Origin: Aeromicrobium chenweiae
GTDB lineage: Bacteria > Actinomycetota > Actinomycetes > Propionibacteriales > Nocardioidaceae
Direction of reading: 5' to 3'
Assembly (NCBI RefSeq): GCF_003065605.1
Contig: NZ_CP026952.1
Span: forward strand, 3,224,001-3,288,000
Length of the DNA: 64,000 nt
The notes under the pieces are model-generated. The model had not been told where the DNA came from. It made no database searches and saw only the letters and a program-made list of their open reading frames with translations. The stretch's first letter is position 1. Every line of letters begins with the position of its first letter. Shown here in pieces: positions 9,308 through 17,606 of the stretch. The position numbers and the translations under genes were made by a program.

Positions 9308-10933
9308 CTAGGCCTTCCGCCGGCTGGACGGACGCTTCTGCGACGGCTTGGTCACGGGCTCGCCGGCCTCGACGAAGCCCAGACGGCGGGCCGTGCCGAA
9401 CTCCGCGAGGGCGTCGGCCAGCTCCTCGACCGACGGGGACTCGGCGAGGACGTCGACCCGCAGGCCGTGCTCCTCGGCGGTCTTGGCGGTCGCCGGACCG
9501 ATGCACGCGATGATCGTCGACGTGTGCGGCTTGCCGGCGATGCCCACGAGGTTGCGGACCGTGGACGACGAGGTGAACATGACCGCGTCGAACTTGCCGG
9601 TCTTGATCGCCTCGCGCGTCGGCGCCGGCGGCGGGGCCGCCCGGACGGTGCGGTAGGCCGTGACGTCGTCGACCTCCCAGCCGAGGTCGATCAGGCCGGC
9701 CACGAGGGTCTCGGTCGCGATGTCGGCGCGGGGCAGGAAGACCCGGTTGATCGGGTCGAGCAGGTCGTCGTACGGCGGCCAGTCCTCGAGGAGGCCCCGG
9801 GCGGACTGCTCGCCCGAGGGCATGAGATCGGCGCGGATGCCCCAGGTCGCGATGGCCTCGGCGGTCTTCTGACCGACTGCGGCGATCTTCAGGCCCGAGA
9901 ACGCACGCGCGTCCAGGCCGTACTCCTCGAACTTCTCGCGCACGGCCTTGACGGCGTTGACGCTGGTGAACGCGACCCACTCGTAGCGGCCCTCGACCAG
10001 GCCGCGGACGGCCTTGTCCATCTGCTGGGGGTTGCGGGGCGGCTCGACCGAGATGGTCGGGACCTCCTCGGAGATCGCACCGAACCCGCGCAGGCGCGAG
10101 GCCAGGCCGGCCGACTGCTCCTTGGTGCGGGGCACCAGGATGCGCCAGCCGTACAGCGGCTTGGTCTCGAACCACGACAGTGCCTCGCGCATCGTGACGA
10201 CCTCGCCGACGACCGTGATCGCGGGGGACGTCATGCCGGCGGCCTTGGCGTCCGCGCCGATCTCGGCGAGCGTCGACACGACCGTGGTCTGCTCGGTCGT
10301 CGTGCCGACCCGGGTCATGGCGACCGGGGTGTCGGGCTTTCGACCGGCGTCGATCAGGCCGGTGGCGACCTCACCGATGCGCGCGACGGCCGAGAGCAGG
10401 ACGAGCGTGTCCTGGCCGGCGTGGTCGGCCCAGTTGATCGTCGCGTCGCCAACGCTGACGACCGAGTACTCGCGGTGCGTCCGGTTGGTCAGCGGGACAC
10501 CGGCGTACGCCGGGACCGCGGTGATCGACGAGACGCCGGGCACGATCTCAAAGCCGATGCCGGCCTTCGCGCAGGCGGCGGCCTCCTCGGGTCCGGTCGC
10601 GTACGTGAACGGGTCGCCGGCCATGAGGCGGACGACGTGGCCGCCGCTCTTGGCGTGCTTGACGACGAGGCGGGCGCGGGCGGCGTGGGTGAGGACCTCG
10701 CCGTCCTCACCGATGCCGCCGTCGACGATCTGGGCGCCGTTGGTGACCAGGGCCACCTGGTCGGGCAGCTCCGTGATGACGACGTCGGCCTGCGCGAGCA
10801 GCTCGGCAGCACGGACCGTCAGGAGACTCGCGTCTCCCGGTCCGGCACCGACGAAGCTCACGTGGCCCCGCGGGGCCTTGCGCGTGGGCGGCGTCGGCGT
10901 TGACGGGGCTTCTCGCATCGGGGTGATGGTCAC
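9308..10933 (-). CDS. hemD: Fused uroporphyrinogen-III methyltransferase / uroporphyrinogen-III synthase
   Basis: Two-domain protein of 541 residues. The N-terminal half (about 22-262) is a SAM-dependent CobA/SUMT domain: [32 protein letters not shown] and [21 protein letters not shown] are its signatures. The C-terminal half (about 270-515) is HemD, which closes hydroxymethylbilane to uroporphyrinogen III ([25 protein letters not shown]). The fusion feeds the branch point between haem and sirohaem/cobalamin. A Lys/Arg-rich tail ends the protein. The GTG start has AAAAGGAAC upstream. The same fusion occurs in other actinobacteria. Confidence 0.95.
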   Translation of the reverse strand: MTITPMREAPSTPTPPTRKAPRGHVSFVGAGPGDASLLTVRAAELLAQADVVITELPDQVALVTNGAQIVDGGIGEDGEVLTHAARARLVVKHAKSGGHVVRLMAGDPFTYATGPEEAAACAKAGIGFEIVPGVSSITAVPAYAGVPLTNRTHREYSVVSVGDATINWADHAGQDTLVLLSAVARIGEVATGLIDAGRKPDTPVAMTRVGTTTEQTTVVSTLAEIGADAKAAGMTSPAITVVGEVVTMREALSWFETKPLYGWRILVPRTKEQSAGLASRLRGFGAISEEVPTISVEPPRNPQQMDKAVRGLVEGRYEWVAFTSVNAVKAVREKFEEYGLDARAFSGLKIAAVGQKTAEAIATWGIRADLMPSGEQSARGLLEDWPPYDDLLDPINRVFLPRADIATETLVAGLIDLGWEVDDVTAYRTVRAAPPPAPTREAIKTGKFDAVMFTSSSTVRNLVGIAGKPHTSTIIACIGPATAKTAEEHGLRVDVLAESPSVEELADALAEFGTARRLGFVEAGEPVTKPSQKRPSSRRKA

Positions 10934-10962
10934 GGTGTTCCTTTTCTTGGTCTGTCAGGGGG

Positions 10963-11889
10963 TCAGGAGGCAGCGACGGCCACGAGGGCGTCGGCACCTT
11001 CGGCGAGCATCTCGACAGCAAGACGTTCACCGACCGCGGCAGCCTCTTCGGGGAGGCCGCTCGCGGACAGTCGGATGGTGGGCGAGCCGGAGACGTCTCC
11101 GACCACGGCACGAAGCCAGAGCTCGTCGCCGTCGTCGCCGACGGCGATCTCGGCCAGTGCTCCCACCGGGGCGCTGCAGCCGGCCTCGAGGGTGGCGAGG
11201 AGGCTTCGCTCGGCAGTGACGGCAGCACGGGTGTCGCTGTCGTCGAGCTGCGCGAGCAGACGAGTGGTCGCGACGTCGTCGACGCGGCACTCACATGCCA
11301 GGGCTCCCTGCCCGGGGGCGGGAAGCATCTGGAGAGGATCGATCACTTCGGTGGCCTCGTCGGCGCGGCCGAGCCGGACCAGACCGGCACGGGCCAGCAG
11401 CACGCCGTCGCACTCGCCGGAGAGCACCTTGCCGATGCGGGTGTCGACGTTGCCGCGGATGCCGACGACCTCGACGCCGAGCCCGAGGGCGTTCAGCTGG
11501 GCCTGGCGCCGCGGCGAGCCGGTGCCGATGCGGGCGCCCTGCGGCAGCTCGCCGAGGGTCAGCCCGTCACGGGCGACGAGCACGTCACGCGGGTCCTCGC
11601 GGCGCGGGATCGCGGCCACGACGAGTCGGGGGTCGGGGGTCGTGGGCAGGTCCTTGAGGGAGTGGACCGCCAGGTCGACGTCACCGCGCACGAGCGCCTC
11701 GCGCAGGGCGGCGACGAACACGCCCTGACCGCCCAGCGACGCCAGCGGCGCCGTGCTGCGGTCCCCTTCGGTCGAGATCGTCACGAGCTCGACCGAGGCT
11801 CCGGTCTCCGCGCGCAGCCGGGCGGCGATGTGCTCGGACTGGGTCACTGCGAGCGCGCTGGCTCGAGTGCCGAGACGAAGTGTCGTCAT
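10963..11889 (-). CDS. hemC: Hydroxymethylbilane synthase (porphobilinogen deaminase)
   Basis: Polymerises four porphobilinogens to hydroxymethylbilane. The 308-residue protein begins LRLGTRASALAVTQS, has HSLKDLPTT in the catalytic domain and attaches its dipyrromethane cofactor to a cysteine in the region EAGCSAPVGALAE. The start ATG overlaps the hemA stop (ATGA), so the two are coupled. 29 bases separate it from the next gene. Confidence 0.96.
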   Translation of the reverse strand: MTTLRLGTRASALAVTQSEHIAARLRAETGASVELVTISTEGDRSTAPLASLGGQGVFVAALREALVRGDVDLAVHSLKDLPTTPDPRLVVAAIPRREDPRDVLVARDGLTLGELPQGARIGTGSPRRQAQLNALGLGVEVVGIRGNVDTRIGKVLSGECDGVLLARAGLVRLGRADEATEVIDPLQMLPAPGQGALACECRVDDVATTRLLAQLDDSDTRAAVTAERSLLATLEAGCSAPVGALAEIAVGDDGDELWLRAVVGDVSGSPTIRLSASGLPEEAAAVGERLAVEMLAEGADALVAVAAS

Positions 11890-13178
11890 GAGGGGTCACC
11901 CACCTGGGTCACGGCGTCGACCGCGGACTGGTCGAGCGCGAAGAGATCGGCCAGCGCGTCGGCGTACGTCAGCCCCGCGGGTCCGTCGACGAGCTGCTGC
12001 ACGCGGACGGTGGGCGAGTGGATGAGCTTCTCGGCCACCCGGTGCAGGGCCTTGCGCACGTCGGCGCGCTCGTCGTCGGTGAGGTTGGGCAGGCGGGACT
12101 CGATGCGGGCCTGCTCGGAGGCCACGATGTCGGTCGCCATGGTGCGCAGGGCGACGACCGTGGGCGTGATGTGCGAGGCGGCCTTTGCGGCGAGGAACGT
12201 CCCGACCTCGGAGGCGACGATCGAGCGGACCTGCTCGACGTCAGCGGCGAGCTCGGCGTTGGCCTGCAGCTGGGACAGGACGATGAGGTCGATGAGCTGG
12301 ACGCCCTCGAGCTCGCGCACGGCCGGGTCGATGTCGCGCGGCAGCGCCAGGTCGATCAGCGACATCGGGCGTCCCTGCGCGCCGGCAGCGATGCGGGCGC
12401 TGTCGAAGACGAATCCGTTCGAGCCGGTGCAGCTGATCAGCACGTCGGCCGCGGACAGCTCGACGTCCAGCGCCTGCCACCGCACGGCGCTGACGCCGAA
12501 GGTGGCGACGAGGTTGTACGCCCGCTGGTAGGTGCGGTTGGCGATCATGATCCGCTGCGGATCGACACCGCGGTCGATCAGCGTGCGGACCGTGAGGCTG
12601 GCCATCGTACCGGCCCCCGCGACCAGGAAGCGCGTGTCCGGGGCGTCGACGACGGCACCGGCCGCGTCCAGGCCGGCGGTCACCATCGACGGTGCGAGGC
12701 GGTCGATGCCGGTCTCGGCGTGGCCGCGCTTGCCGATGCGCAGGGCCTGCTGGAACAGGGCGTTGAGGGCCGAGCCGACCGTCGACTCGGCCTGGGCGCT
12801 GTGCAGCGCCTCACGGACCTGGCCGAGGATCTGGCTCTCGCCGAGGATCATCGAGTCCATGCCGGACGCGACGCCGAACAGGTGCGCGACGGCGGCCTCG
12901 TCGAAGTGGACGTAGACGTGGCGGACGAAGTCCTCACGCTCCAGGCCGGCGTGCTCGGCGAGGAGTCGCGAGACCTCCTCGACCGCGCCGTGGAAGCGCT
13001 CGGCCTCGACGTAGACCTCGACCCGGTTGCAGGTCGAGATGACGACCGACTCGGTGACGAACGGGGCGTCGAGCACGAGGTGCGACAGCTTGAGGGTCGC
13101 GTCGACGTCGAGCGCAGCGCGCTCCAGGACGTCGATCGGGGCCGACTTGTGGGACATGCCCACCACCAACACGCTCAT
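11886..13178 (-). CDS. hemA: Glutamyl-tRNA reductase
   Basis: First enzyme of the C5 pathway: it reduces Glu-tRNA(Glu) to glutamate-1-semialdehyde with NADPH. It has 430 residues with the catalytic cysteine at residue 50 in VISTCNRVEVY, the FGVASGMDSMILGESQILGQ block, the NADPH Rossmann segment VAGAGTMASL, and a C-terminal dimerisation domain. ATGA overlaps join it to rex upstream and hemC downstream. Because rex controls this transcript, entry into haem synthesis is probably set by redox state. Confidence 0.97.
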   Translation of the reverse strand: MSVLVVGMSHKSAPIDVLERAALDVDATLKLSHLVLDAPFVTESVVISTCNRVEVYVEAERFHGAVEEVSRLLAEHAGLEREDFVRHVYVHFDEAAVAHLFGVASGMDSMILGESQILGQVREALHSAQAESTVGSALNALFQQALRIGKRGHAETGIDRLAPSMVTAGLDAAGAVVDAPDTRFLVAGAGTMASLTVRTLIDRGVDPQRIMIANRTYQRAYNLVATFGVSAVRWQALDVELSAADVLISCTGSNGFVFDSARIAAGAQGRPMSLIDLALPRDIDPAVRELEGVQLIDLIVLSQLQANAELAADVEQVRSIVASEVGTFLAAKAASHITPTVVALRTMATDIVASEQARIESRLPNLTDDERADVRKALHRVAEKLIHSPTVRVQQLVDGPAGLTYADALADLFALDQSAVDAVTQVGDPS

Positions 13179-13864
13179 ATGCCACTCACTTTCGGCTCGA
13201 TGCCTGCCTTGCGCTGCTCGTGATACGCGAGGATCTGCAGCTCTATCGACAGGTCGACCTTGCGGACGTCGACGCCATCAGGCACCTGCACGAGCGCAGG
13301 TGCGAAGTTCAGGATGCTGGTGATCCCAGCCGCGACGAGCCGGTCGGCGACCTCCTGGGCCGCGGTGCCGGGGGTCGCGATGACGCCGATCGAGATGGCC
13401 CGGTCCGCCACGATGGCGTCCAGGTCGTCCATCGAGCTGACGGTCAGGCCGGAGATCTCGGTGCCGACGCGCTGGGGATCGGCGTCGACGAGCGCCGCGA
13501 CACGGATGCCACGGGTGCTGAAGCCCTGGTAGGACGACAGCGCGGAGCCGAGGTTGCCGATGCCCACGATGACGACGTCCCAGTCCTGGGTCTGGCCGAT
13601 CTCGCGCGCGATCTGGTAGCGGAGGTACTCCACGTCGTAGCCCACGCCGCGGGTCCCGTACGAGCCCAAGTAGGACAGGTCCTTGCGCAGCTTGGCGGGG
13701 TTGACGCCGGCGTTCTCGGCCAGCTCGATCGACGAGCAGGACGAGACACCCTGTTCAGTCAGGGCATTGAGGGCGCGAAGGTAGACCGGCAGACGGGCGA
13801 CGGTGGCATCAGGGATGCCACGGGCGCTTCCGTCGGCGAGCCGGGGGCTGCGAAGTATGGTCAC
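13175..13864 (-). CDS. rex: Redox-sensing transcriptional repressor Rex
   Basis: NADH/NAD+ sensor. It binds its operator when NADH is low and leaves it when NADH rises. The 229-residue protein has the N-terminal winged helix (about 15-90; ARLPVYLRALNAL, KLRKDLSYLGSYGTRGVGYDV) and a Rossmann domain with VVIVGIGNLGSAL. The C-terminal domain-swap helix is present (LSIELQILAYHEQRK). Its stop overlaps the hemA start. A matching operator lies 74 bases before its start codon, so it should repress itself together with hemACDB, as the family does in Streptomyces. Confidence 0.96.
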   Translation of the reverse strand: MTILRSPRLADGSARGIPDATVARLPVYLRALNALTEQGVSSCSSIELAENAGVNPAKLRKDLSYLGSYGTRGVGYDVEYLRYQIAREIGQTQDWDVVIVGIGNLGSALSSYQGFSTRGIRVAALVDADPQRVGTEISGLTVSSMDDLDAIVADRAISIGVIATPGTAAQEVADRLVAAGITSILNFAPALVQVPDGVDVRKVDLSIELQILAYHEQRKAGIEPKVSGI

Positions 13865-13937
13865 GGTGCTCCTGCACCGGCATGCTGGGGATTATCCCTT
13901 GCGGGATGGGCATGCAGTGCTTCGCCAGTTTAAGAGT

Positions 13938-13955
13938 TTGTGAACGCGTTAACAA
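13938..13955. promoter_or_regulatory. Rex operator upstream of rex-hemACDB
   Basis: The 18-base inverted repeat TTGTGAACGCGTTAACAA has one mismatch between its arms and matches the Streptomyces Rex site TGTGAACGCGTTCACA at 15 of 16 positions. It lies 74 bases before the rex start codon in an otherwise gene-free stretch. Confidence 0.85.
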
Positions 13956-13977
13956 AATCGAGACGCCGACCGGTGGG

Positions 13978-14250
13978 TTATGTCACACGTCGGCGACGCC
14001 TCTTCAGCGCCTTGCGCAGCCGGTTCGGGTCGACCCGCCAGAAGTCGTGCTGGCTCCCGTCGACGAAGGTCACCGGGACCTGCTCGGTGAACCGGGACCG
14101 CAGGTCGTCGTCCCCGTCGATGTCCACGCGGACCCACGAGTCCCCCGTCTCGGCGCAGACCTCGGCGACCTGCGCCTCGGCGATCTCGCACAGGTGGCAG
14201 CCCTGGCGTCCGTAGACCACGACCCGGGCGTCGTCGGCGTGCGCGATCAC
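13978..14250 (-). CDS. Glutaredoxin-like protein (DUF836 type)
   Basis: Small thioredoxin-fold protein of 90 residues with a redox motif CHLC at 18-21 (VVVYGRQGCHLCEIAEA) and the cis-Pro element EQVPVTFVDG. The C-terminus is strongly basic (KALKRRRRR). The gene lies next to hemA/rex in the same way as Rv0508. The first codon overlaps the stop of the acyl-CoA ligase gene, so the two are probably co-transcribed. The substrate is unknown. Confidence 0.8.
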   Translation of the reverse strand: MIAHADDARVVVYGRQGCHLCEIAEAQVAEVCAETGDSWVRVDIDGDDDLRSRFTEQVPVTFVDGSQHDFWRVDPNRLRKALKRRRRRVT

Positions 14251-15818
14251 GGGGCGTCGAGGCCCAGCGTCTCGCTGCGGGCCAGCGAGCGCAGGCGTCC
14301 CTTGGCGACCTTGCCGGTCGCCGAGTGCGGCAGCCCGGTCACCACGACCACCTGTTGGGGCTGCTTGAACCGCGCCAGACGGGTGCGGCAGTGCGCCTCG
14401 ACGGCGTCGATCAGGTCGGCCTCGTCCGGGGCGTCCGCCGACGGCACGACGAACGCCACCACGGCCTCCCCGGTGTCCTCGTCCGGGAGCCCGACGACCG
14501 CGACCTGGCCGACGCCCGGGACCTCGGCGATCACGTCCTCGACCTCGAACGGGTACACGTTGAAGCCCGACACGATGACCAGCTCGCGCAGCCGGTCCAC
14601 CAGCGTCAGGTCGCCGTCCTCGTCCAGGAAGCCGACGTCGCCGGTCGGGTACCAGCCGTCAGGTCGCGGGCCGTCGACCCCGTCGGGCCAGTAGCCTGAG
14701 AAGAGGTTGTCGCCCTTCACCCAGATCTCGGCGGGGTCACCGGGAGCGGCGTCCCGGCCGTCGGCCTCCACGATCCGCACGTCGATGCCCGGCAGCGGCC
14801 GACCGACCGAGCCGGCCTTCGGGGGCGTGCCGGGGTCGCGGGGGGAGCCCATCGTCGTCGCGATGACCGGGGCGGTCTCGGTGAGGCCGTAGCCCTGCTC
14901 GATGTACTTGCCGGACGACTCGTGGAACATCTCGGCGAGCTCCGGGTCGAGCGCGGAGGCGCCGGACAGGACCATCGACACGCTGCTGAGCTGGTCGCCG
15001 AGGCCGTCCCGTCCCGCCCACGCAGCGACGACCGGCGGGGCCAGGGGCACGTTGGTGACGCCCTCGGAGCGGATCAGCTCCAGGAGGCCGGCGGGGTCGA
15101 AGCCGTCGACCATGACCACCCGCGCCCCCTGCCGCACGGCCTGCCCGAGCACGCAGTTGAGCCCGTAGATGTGGAACATCGGCAGCAGGCCCAGGCAGAC
15201 GTCGTCCGGGGTGACGGCCGGCGGGTCGAGGCGGGCGATCTGCTCGATGTTGGCGATCAGGGCCCGGTGGGTCAGCATCACGCCGCGAGGCTTTCCGCTG
15301 GTGCCGGAGGTGTAGAGCACCACGGCGAGGGCCTCGACGTCCGCGGGGGCGGCGGGCGGCGCCGCCGGCGCGTCCGCGAGGAACGACTCGAAGGAGGTCT
15401 CTTCGGCCAGCGGCGCAGCGCCGTCGACGATGACGCTCACCTGCATGTCGTCGGTGACCGCCTCGCGCACCTGCTCGACCCCGGCCTCGTCGCAGAGCAC
15501 GACGCGCGTGCGCGAGTCGGCCAGCATGCGGCCGATCTCGCGGGTGGTCGAGCGCGGATTGATCGGCACGGCGACCATGCCGCCGCGGAGGATGCCGAAG
15601 TACGCGATCGGCAGGTCGATCCGGTTGGCCATGACGACCGCGACCCGGTGCCCGGCGACCAGCCCACGGCCCGACAGGGCGCGGGCCACCGCGTCCGCGG
15701 ACTCGTCGAGCTCGCGCCACGTCACCTCGCGGCGGATGCCGCGGTGCTCGACCAGAGCCACCCCGTCCGGGTCGTTCTCGGCGGCCGTGTGGACGTACTC
15801 GCTGACATTGACTGTCAC
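14247..15818 (-). CDS. AMP-dependent acyl-CoA synthetase/ligase
   Basis: Adenylate-forming ligase of about 523 residues that activates a carboxylic acid with ATP and loads it on CoA. It has the P-loop-like AMP-binding motif VLYTSGTSGKPRGVMLTH, the motif YIEQGYGLTETAPV, the YPTGDVGFLDEDG hinge region and the C-terminal catalytic lysine in HSATGKVAKGRL. The substrate cannot be read from the sequence. The likely start is the GTG of VTVNVSEYV, though no clear ribosome binding site supports it. A frame open further upstream would reach the divergent HAD gene's first codon, which is unlikely. Confidence 0.85.
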   Translation of the reverse strand: MTVNVSEYVHTAAENDPDGVALVEHRGIRREVTWRELDESADAVARALSGRGLVAGHRVAVVMANRIDLPIAYFGILRGGMVAVPINPRSTTREIGRMLADSRTRVVLCDEAGVEQVREAVTDDMQVSVIVDGAAPLAEETSFESFLADAPAAPPAAPADVEALAVVLYTSGTSGKPRGVMLTHRALIANIEQIARLDPPAVTPDDVCLGLLPMFHIYGLNCVLGQAVRQGARVVMVDGFDPAGLLELIRSEGVTNVPLAPPVVAAWAGRDGLGDQLSSVSMVLSGASALDPELAEMFHESSGKYIEQGYGLTETAPVIATTMGSPRDPGTPPKAGSVGRPLPGIDVRIVEADGRDAAPGDPAEIWVKGDNLFSGYWPDGVDGPRPDGWYPTGDVGFLDEDGDLTLVDRLRELVIVSGFNVYPFEVEDVIAEVPGVGQVAVVGLPDEDTGEAVVAFVVPSADAPDEADLIDAVEAHCRTRLARFKQPQQVVVVTGLPHSATGKVAKGRLRSLARSETLGLDAP

Positions 15819-15857
15819 CCCTTGAGTCAACCACAGCCGGTGAGACCGGGAGGGCGT

Positions 15858-15863
15858 TAGGCT
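15858..15863 (+). promoter_or_regulatory. -10 element (TAGGCT), leaderless start of the HAD-IB gene
   Basis: TAGGCT ends 7 bases before the ATG at 15871, which puts the transcription start at or next to the first codon. No ribosome binding site is visible. It is one member of the window-wide leaderless pattern. Confidence 0.5.
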
Positions 15864-15870
15864 CGGGGAC

Positions 15871-16743
15871 ATGGCACGGGATGCAGCACCCGATCAGCCC
15901 CGCAACCTGCAGTCACGCTCGGTCCTCGCCGGCCAGGCGGCCGCCTCGGCCAGCGAGATGGAGAGCGCGCTGTCCACCGCTCCCGATCTCACCGCCGCCG
16001 CATTCTTCGACGTCGACAACACGGTCATGCAGGGCGCCTCGCTCTTCCACTTCGCCCGCGGCCTGCACCGGCGCGAGTTCTTCACCACCCGGGACATCCT
16101 CAGTGCCGCCTGGCACCAGATCTACTTCCGCGTCGTCGGCAGCGAGGACCCCGAGCACATCGACAAGGCCCGCGCGAGCGCACTGGCCTTCATCGCCGGC
16201 CACAGCGTCAGCGAGCTCGAGGAGATCGGTGAGGAGATCTTCGACGAACGGATGGCCGCCAGGATCTGGCCCGGGACCCGCGCGCTCGCCCAGTGGCACC
16301 TCGATCGGGGCCAGCGGGTCTGGCTGGTCACCGCGGCACCCATCGAGATCGCGACCGTCATCGCCCGCCGGCTCGGTCTGACCGGCGCGCTCGGGACGGT
16401 CTCGGAGCACGTGGACGGCATCTACACCGGCCGCCTCGTCGGCGAGATGCTGCACGGTGAGGGCAAGGCGGTCGCGGTGCGCGACATCGCCGAGCGCGAG
16501 GGGCTCGCCCTGGACCGCTGCTACGCGTACTCCGACTCCAGCAACGACCTGCCGATGCTGTCCCTCGTCGGTCATCCCTGCGCGATCAACCCGGACGCCA
16601 CGTTGCGGTCGCACGCCAAGGCGAACGGCTGGCGGGTCCGCGACTACCGCACCGGACGCAAGGTCTTCATGGCCGGAGCCAAGGGCGCGGTCGCGGGGGT
16701 CGCGGCCGGCGCCACCTGGCGGACGCTGCGCCGCAGGAAGTGA
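15871..16743 (+). CDS. HAD-IB family phosphatase (SerB-like)
   Basis: Haloacid-dehalogenase-type phosphatase of 290 residues. The nucleophile motif I is FFDVDNTVMQG (near residue 47), motif II is WLVTAAPIE and motif III/IV is YAYSDSSNDLPMLSL. The fold matches the SerB/HAD-IB group, and the mycobacterial gene in this position is called serB1, but phosphoserine phosphatase activity is not certain. A weakly hydrophobic, Ala/Gly-rich C-terminus (MAGAKGAVAGVAAGATW) ends in RRRK and may contact the membrane. It is divergent from the acyl-CoA ligase. Confidence 0.85.
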   Translation: MARDAAPDQPRNLQSRSVLAGQAAASASEMESALSTAPDLTAAAFFDVDNTVMQGASLFHFARGLHRREFFTTRDILSAAWHQIYFRVVGSEDPEHIDKARASALAFIAGHSVSELEEIGEEIFDERMAARIWPGTRALAQWHLDRGQRVWLVTAAPIEIATVIARRLGLTGALGTVSEHVDGIYTGRLVGEMLHGEGKAVAVRDIAEREGLALDRCYAYSDSSNDLPMLSLVGHPCAINPDATLRSHAKANGWRVRDYRTGRKVFMAGAKGAVAGVAAGATWRTLRRRK

Positions 16744-16776
16744 CACAACAGGTCGTCACATCCCGTCGCCGCAGGC

Positions 16777-16782
16777 TAGAAT
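16777..16782 (+). promoter_or_regulatory. Possible sigma-70-type -10 element of the ECF sigma gene
   Basis: TAGAAT lies 26 bases before the GTG start, with GTCACA (4 of 6 matches to TTGACA) 16 bases further upstream at 16755-16760. This is a weak assignment made by eye. Confidence 0.35.
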
Positions 16783-16807
16783 CGCGGGAAATCAGGGAGG
16801 GCCTGAG

Positions 16808-17506
16808 GTGGTGGACGTCGGAGGGCTGCGCGTTGCGCTGTCGCTTGCCCTCGCGATCCCCGACGACCGGTCCCTCGCCATCGCGCTCGCGCTGGCGGAC
16901 TCACCGGCCTACTCCCCCTCCAACGGCGGCGAACCGCCGCACGACGACAACGATCCGGAGGCCTCCCGGCTGCGGGCGCTCGTCGACCTGGCCCGGGAGG
17001 GCGACTCCGAGGCGTTCGGGCAGCTGTACGACCACTACGTGACCGGCATCTTCCGGTTCGTCTACTACCGGGTCGGCTCGCGCCAGCTCGCCGAGGACCT
17101 GACCAGCGAGACGTTCGTCCGCGGCCTCCGCGCGATCCAGCGCTTCAGCTGGCAGGGCAAGGACTTCGGCGCGTGGCTGACCACGATCGCCCGCAACCTC
17201 ATCGCCGACCACTTCAAGTCCAGCCGGTCGCGCCTGGAGGTGGTCACCGAGACGATCCCGGAAGGACGGACGCACGCCGCCAGCCCGGAGCAGGAGGTCC
17301 TGTCGCACATCTCCAACGACCTGCTGCTCTCGGCCGTCGGGGCGTTGCCGAACGAGCAGCGCGACTGCATCCTCATGCGCTTCATCCAGGGCCTGTCGAT
17401 CGCGCAGACCGCAGCGGCCCTCGGCCGCAGCGAGGGCGCCGTCAAGCAGCTGCAGCTCCGGGCCGTGCGCAGCTTGGCCAAGTCCGTCCCGGGTGAGGTG
17501 CGATGA
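16808..17506 (+). CDS. ECF RNA polymerase sigma factor, BldN-like
   Basis: Extracytoplasmic-function sigma factor of 232 residues. It has a roughly 55-residue N-terminal extension, then region 2 (about 60-130; EAFGQLYDHYVTGIFRFVYY, AEDLTSETFVRGLRAI, DFGAWLTTIARNLIADHF) and region 4 (about 160-225; LPNEQRDCILMRFIQGLS, LGRSEGAVKQLQLRAVR). The wording of regions 2 and 4 is close to my memory of Streptomyces BldN, including WQGKDFGAWL and DHFKSSRSRLEV. The GTG start has GGGAGG 7 bases upstream. A DUF5667 membrane protein follows, as it does next to BldN-family factors, and an ECF-like promoter lies between them. Confidence 0.88.
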   Translation: MVDVGGLRVALSLALAIPDDRSLAIALALADSPAYSPSNGGEPPHDDNDPEASRLRALVDLAREGDSEAFGQLYDHYVTGIFRFVYYRVGSRQLAEDLTSETFVRGLRAIQRFSWQGKDFGAWLTTIARNLIADHFKSSRSRLEVVTETIPEGRTHAASPEQEVLSHISNDLLLSAVGALPNEQRDCILMRFIQGLSIAQTAAALGRSEGAVKQLQLRAVRSLAKSVPGEVR

Positions 17507-17541
17507 GCCCCGCACGGCCGACGAGGTTCTCGTCGCAGGCC

Positions 17542-17570
17542 CATAACCTCCAGCGGTGCCGGTTCGTTGT
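17542..17570 (+). promoter_or_regulatory. Candidate ECF (BldN-type) promoter of the DUF5667 gene
   Basis: CATAAC (17542-17547) and CGTTGT (17565-17570) are separated by 17 bases. The recalled BldN consensus is CGTAAC, about 16 bases, CGTTGA. The -10 lies 36 bases before the ATG. A small inverted repeat TCCTGAC/GTCAGGA (17574-17580, 17593-17599) in the leader would pair the GGA of the likely ribosome binding site. Confidence 0.5.
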
Positions 17571-17606
17571 TCGTCCTGACACCTTCACAGCAGTCAGGAA
17601 CCCCTC

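Noticed and set aside
13888..13898. GGGATTATCCC as a second operator upstream of rex
   Set aside because: The 11-base near-palindrome has no match to a regulator I know and is short enough to be chance.
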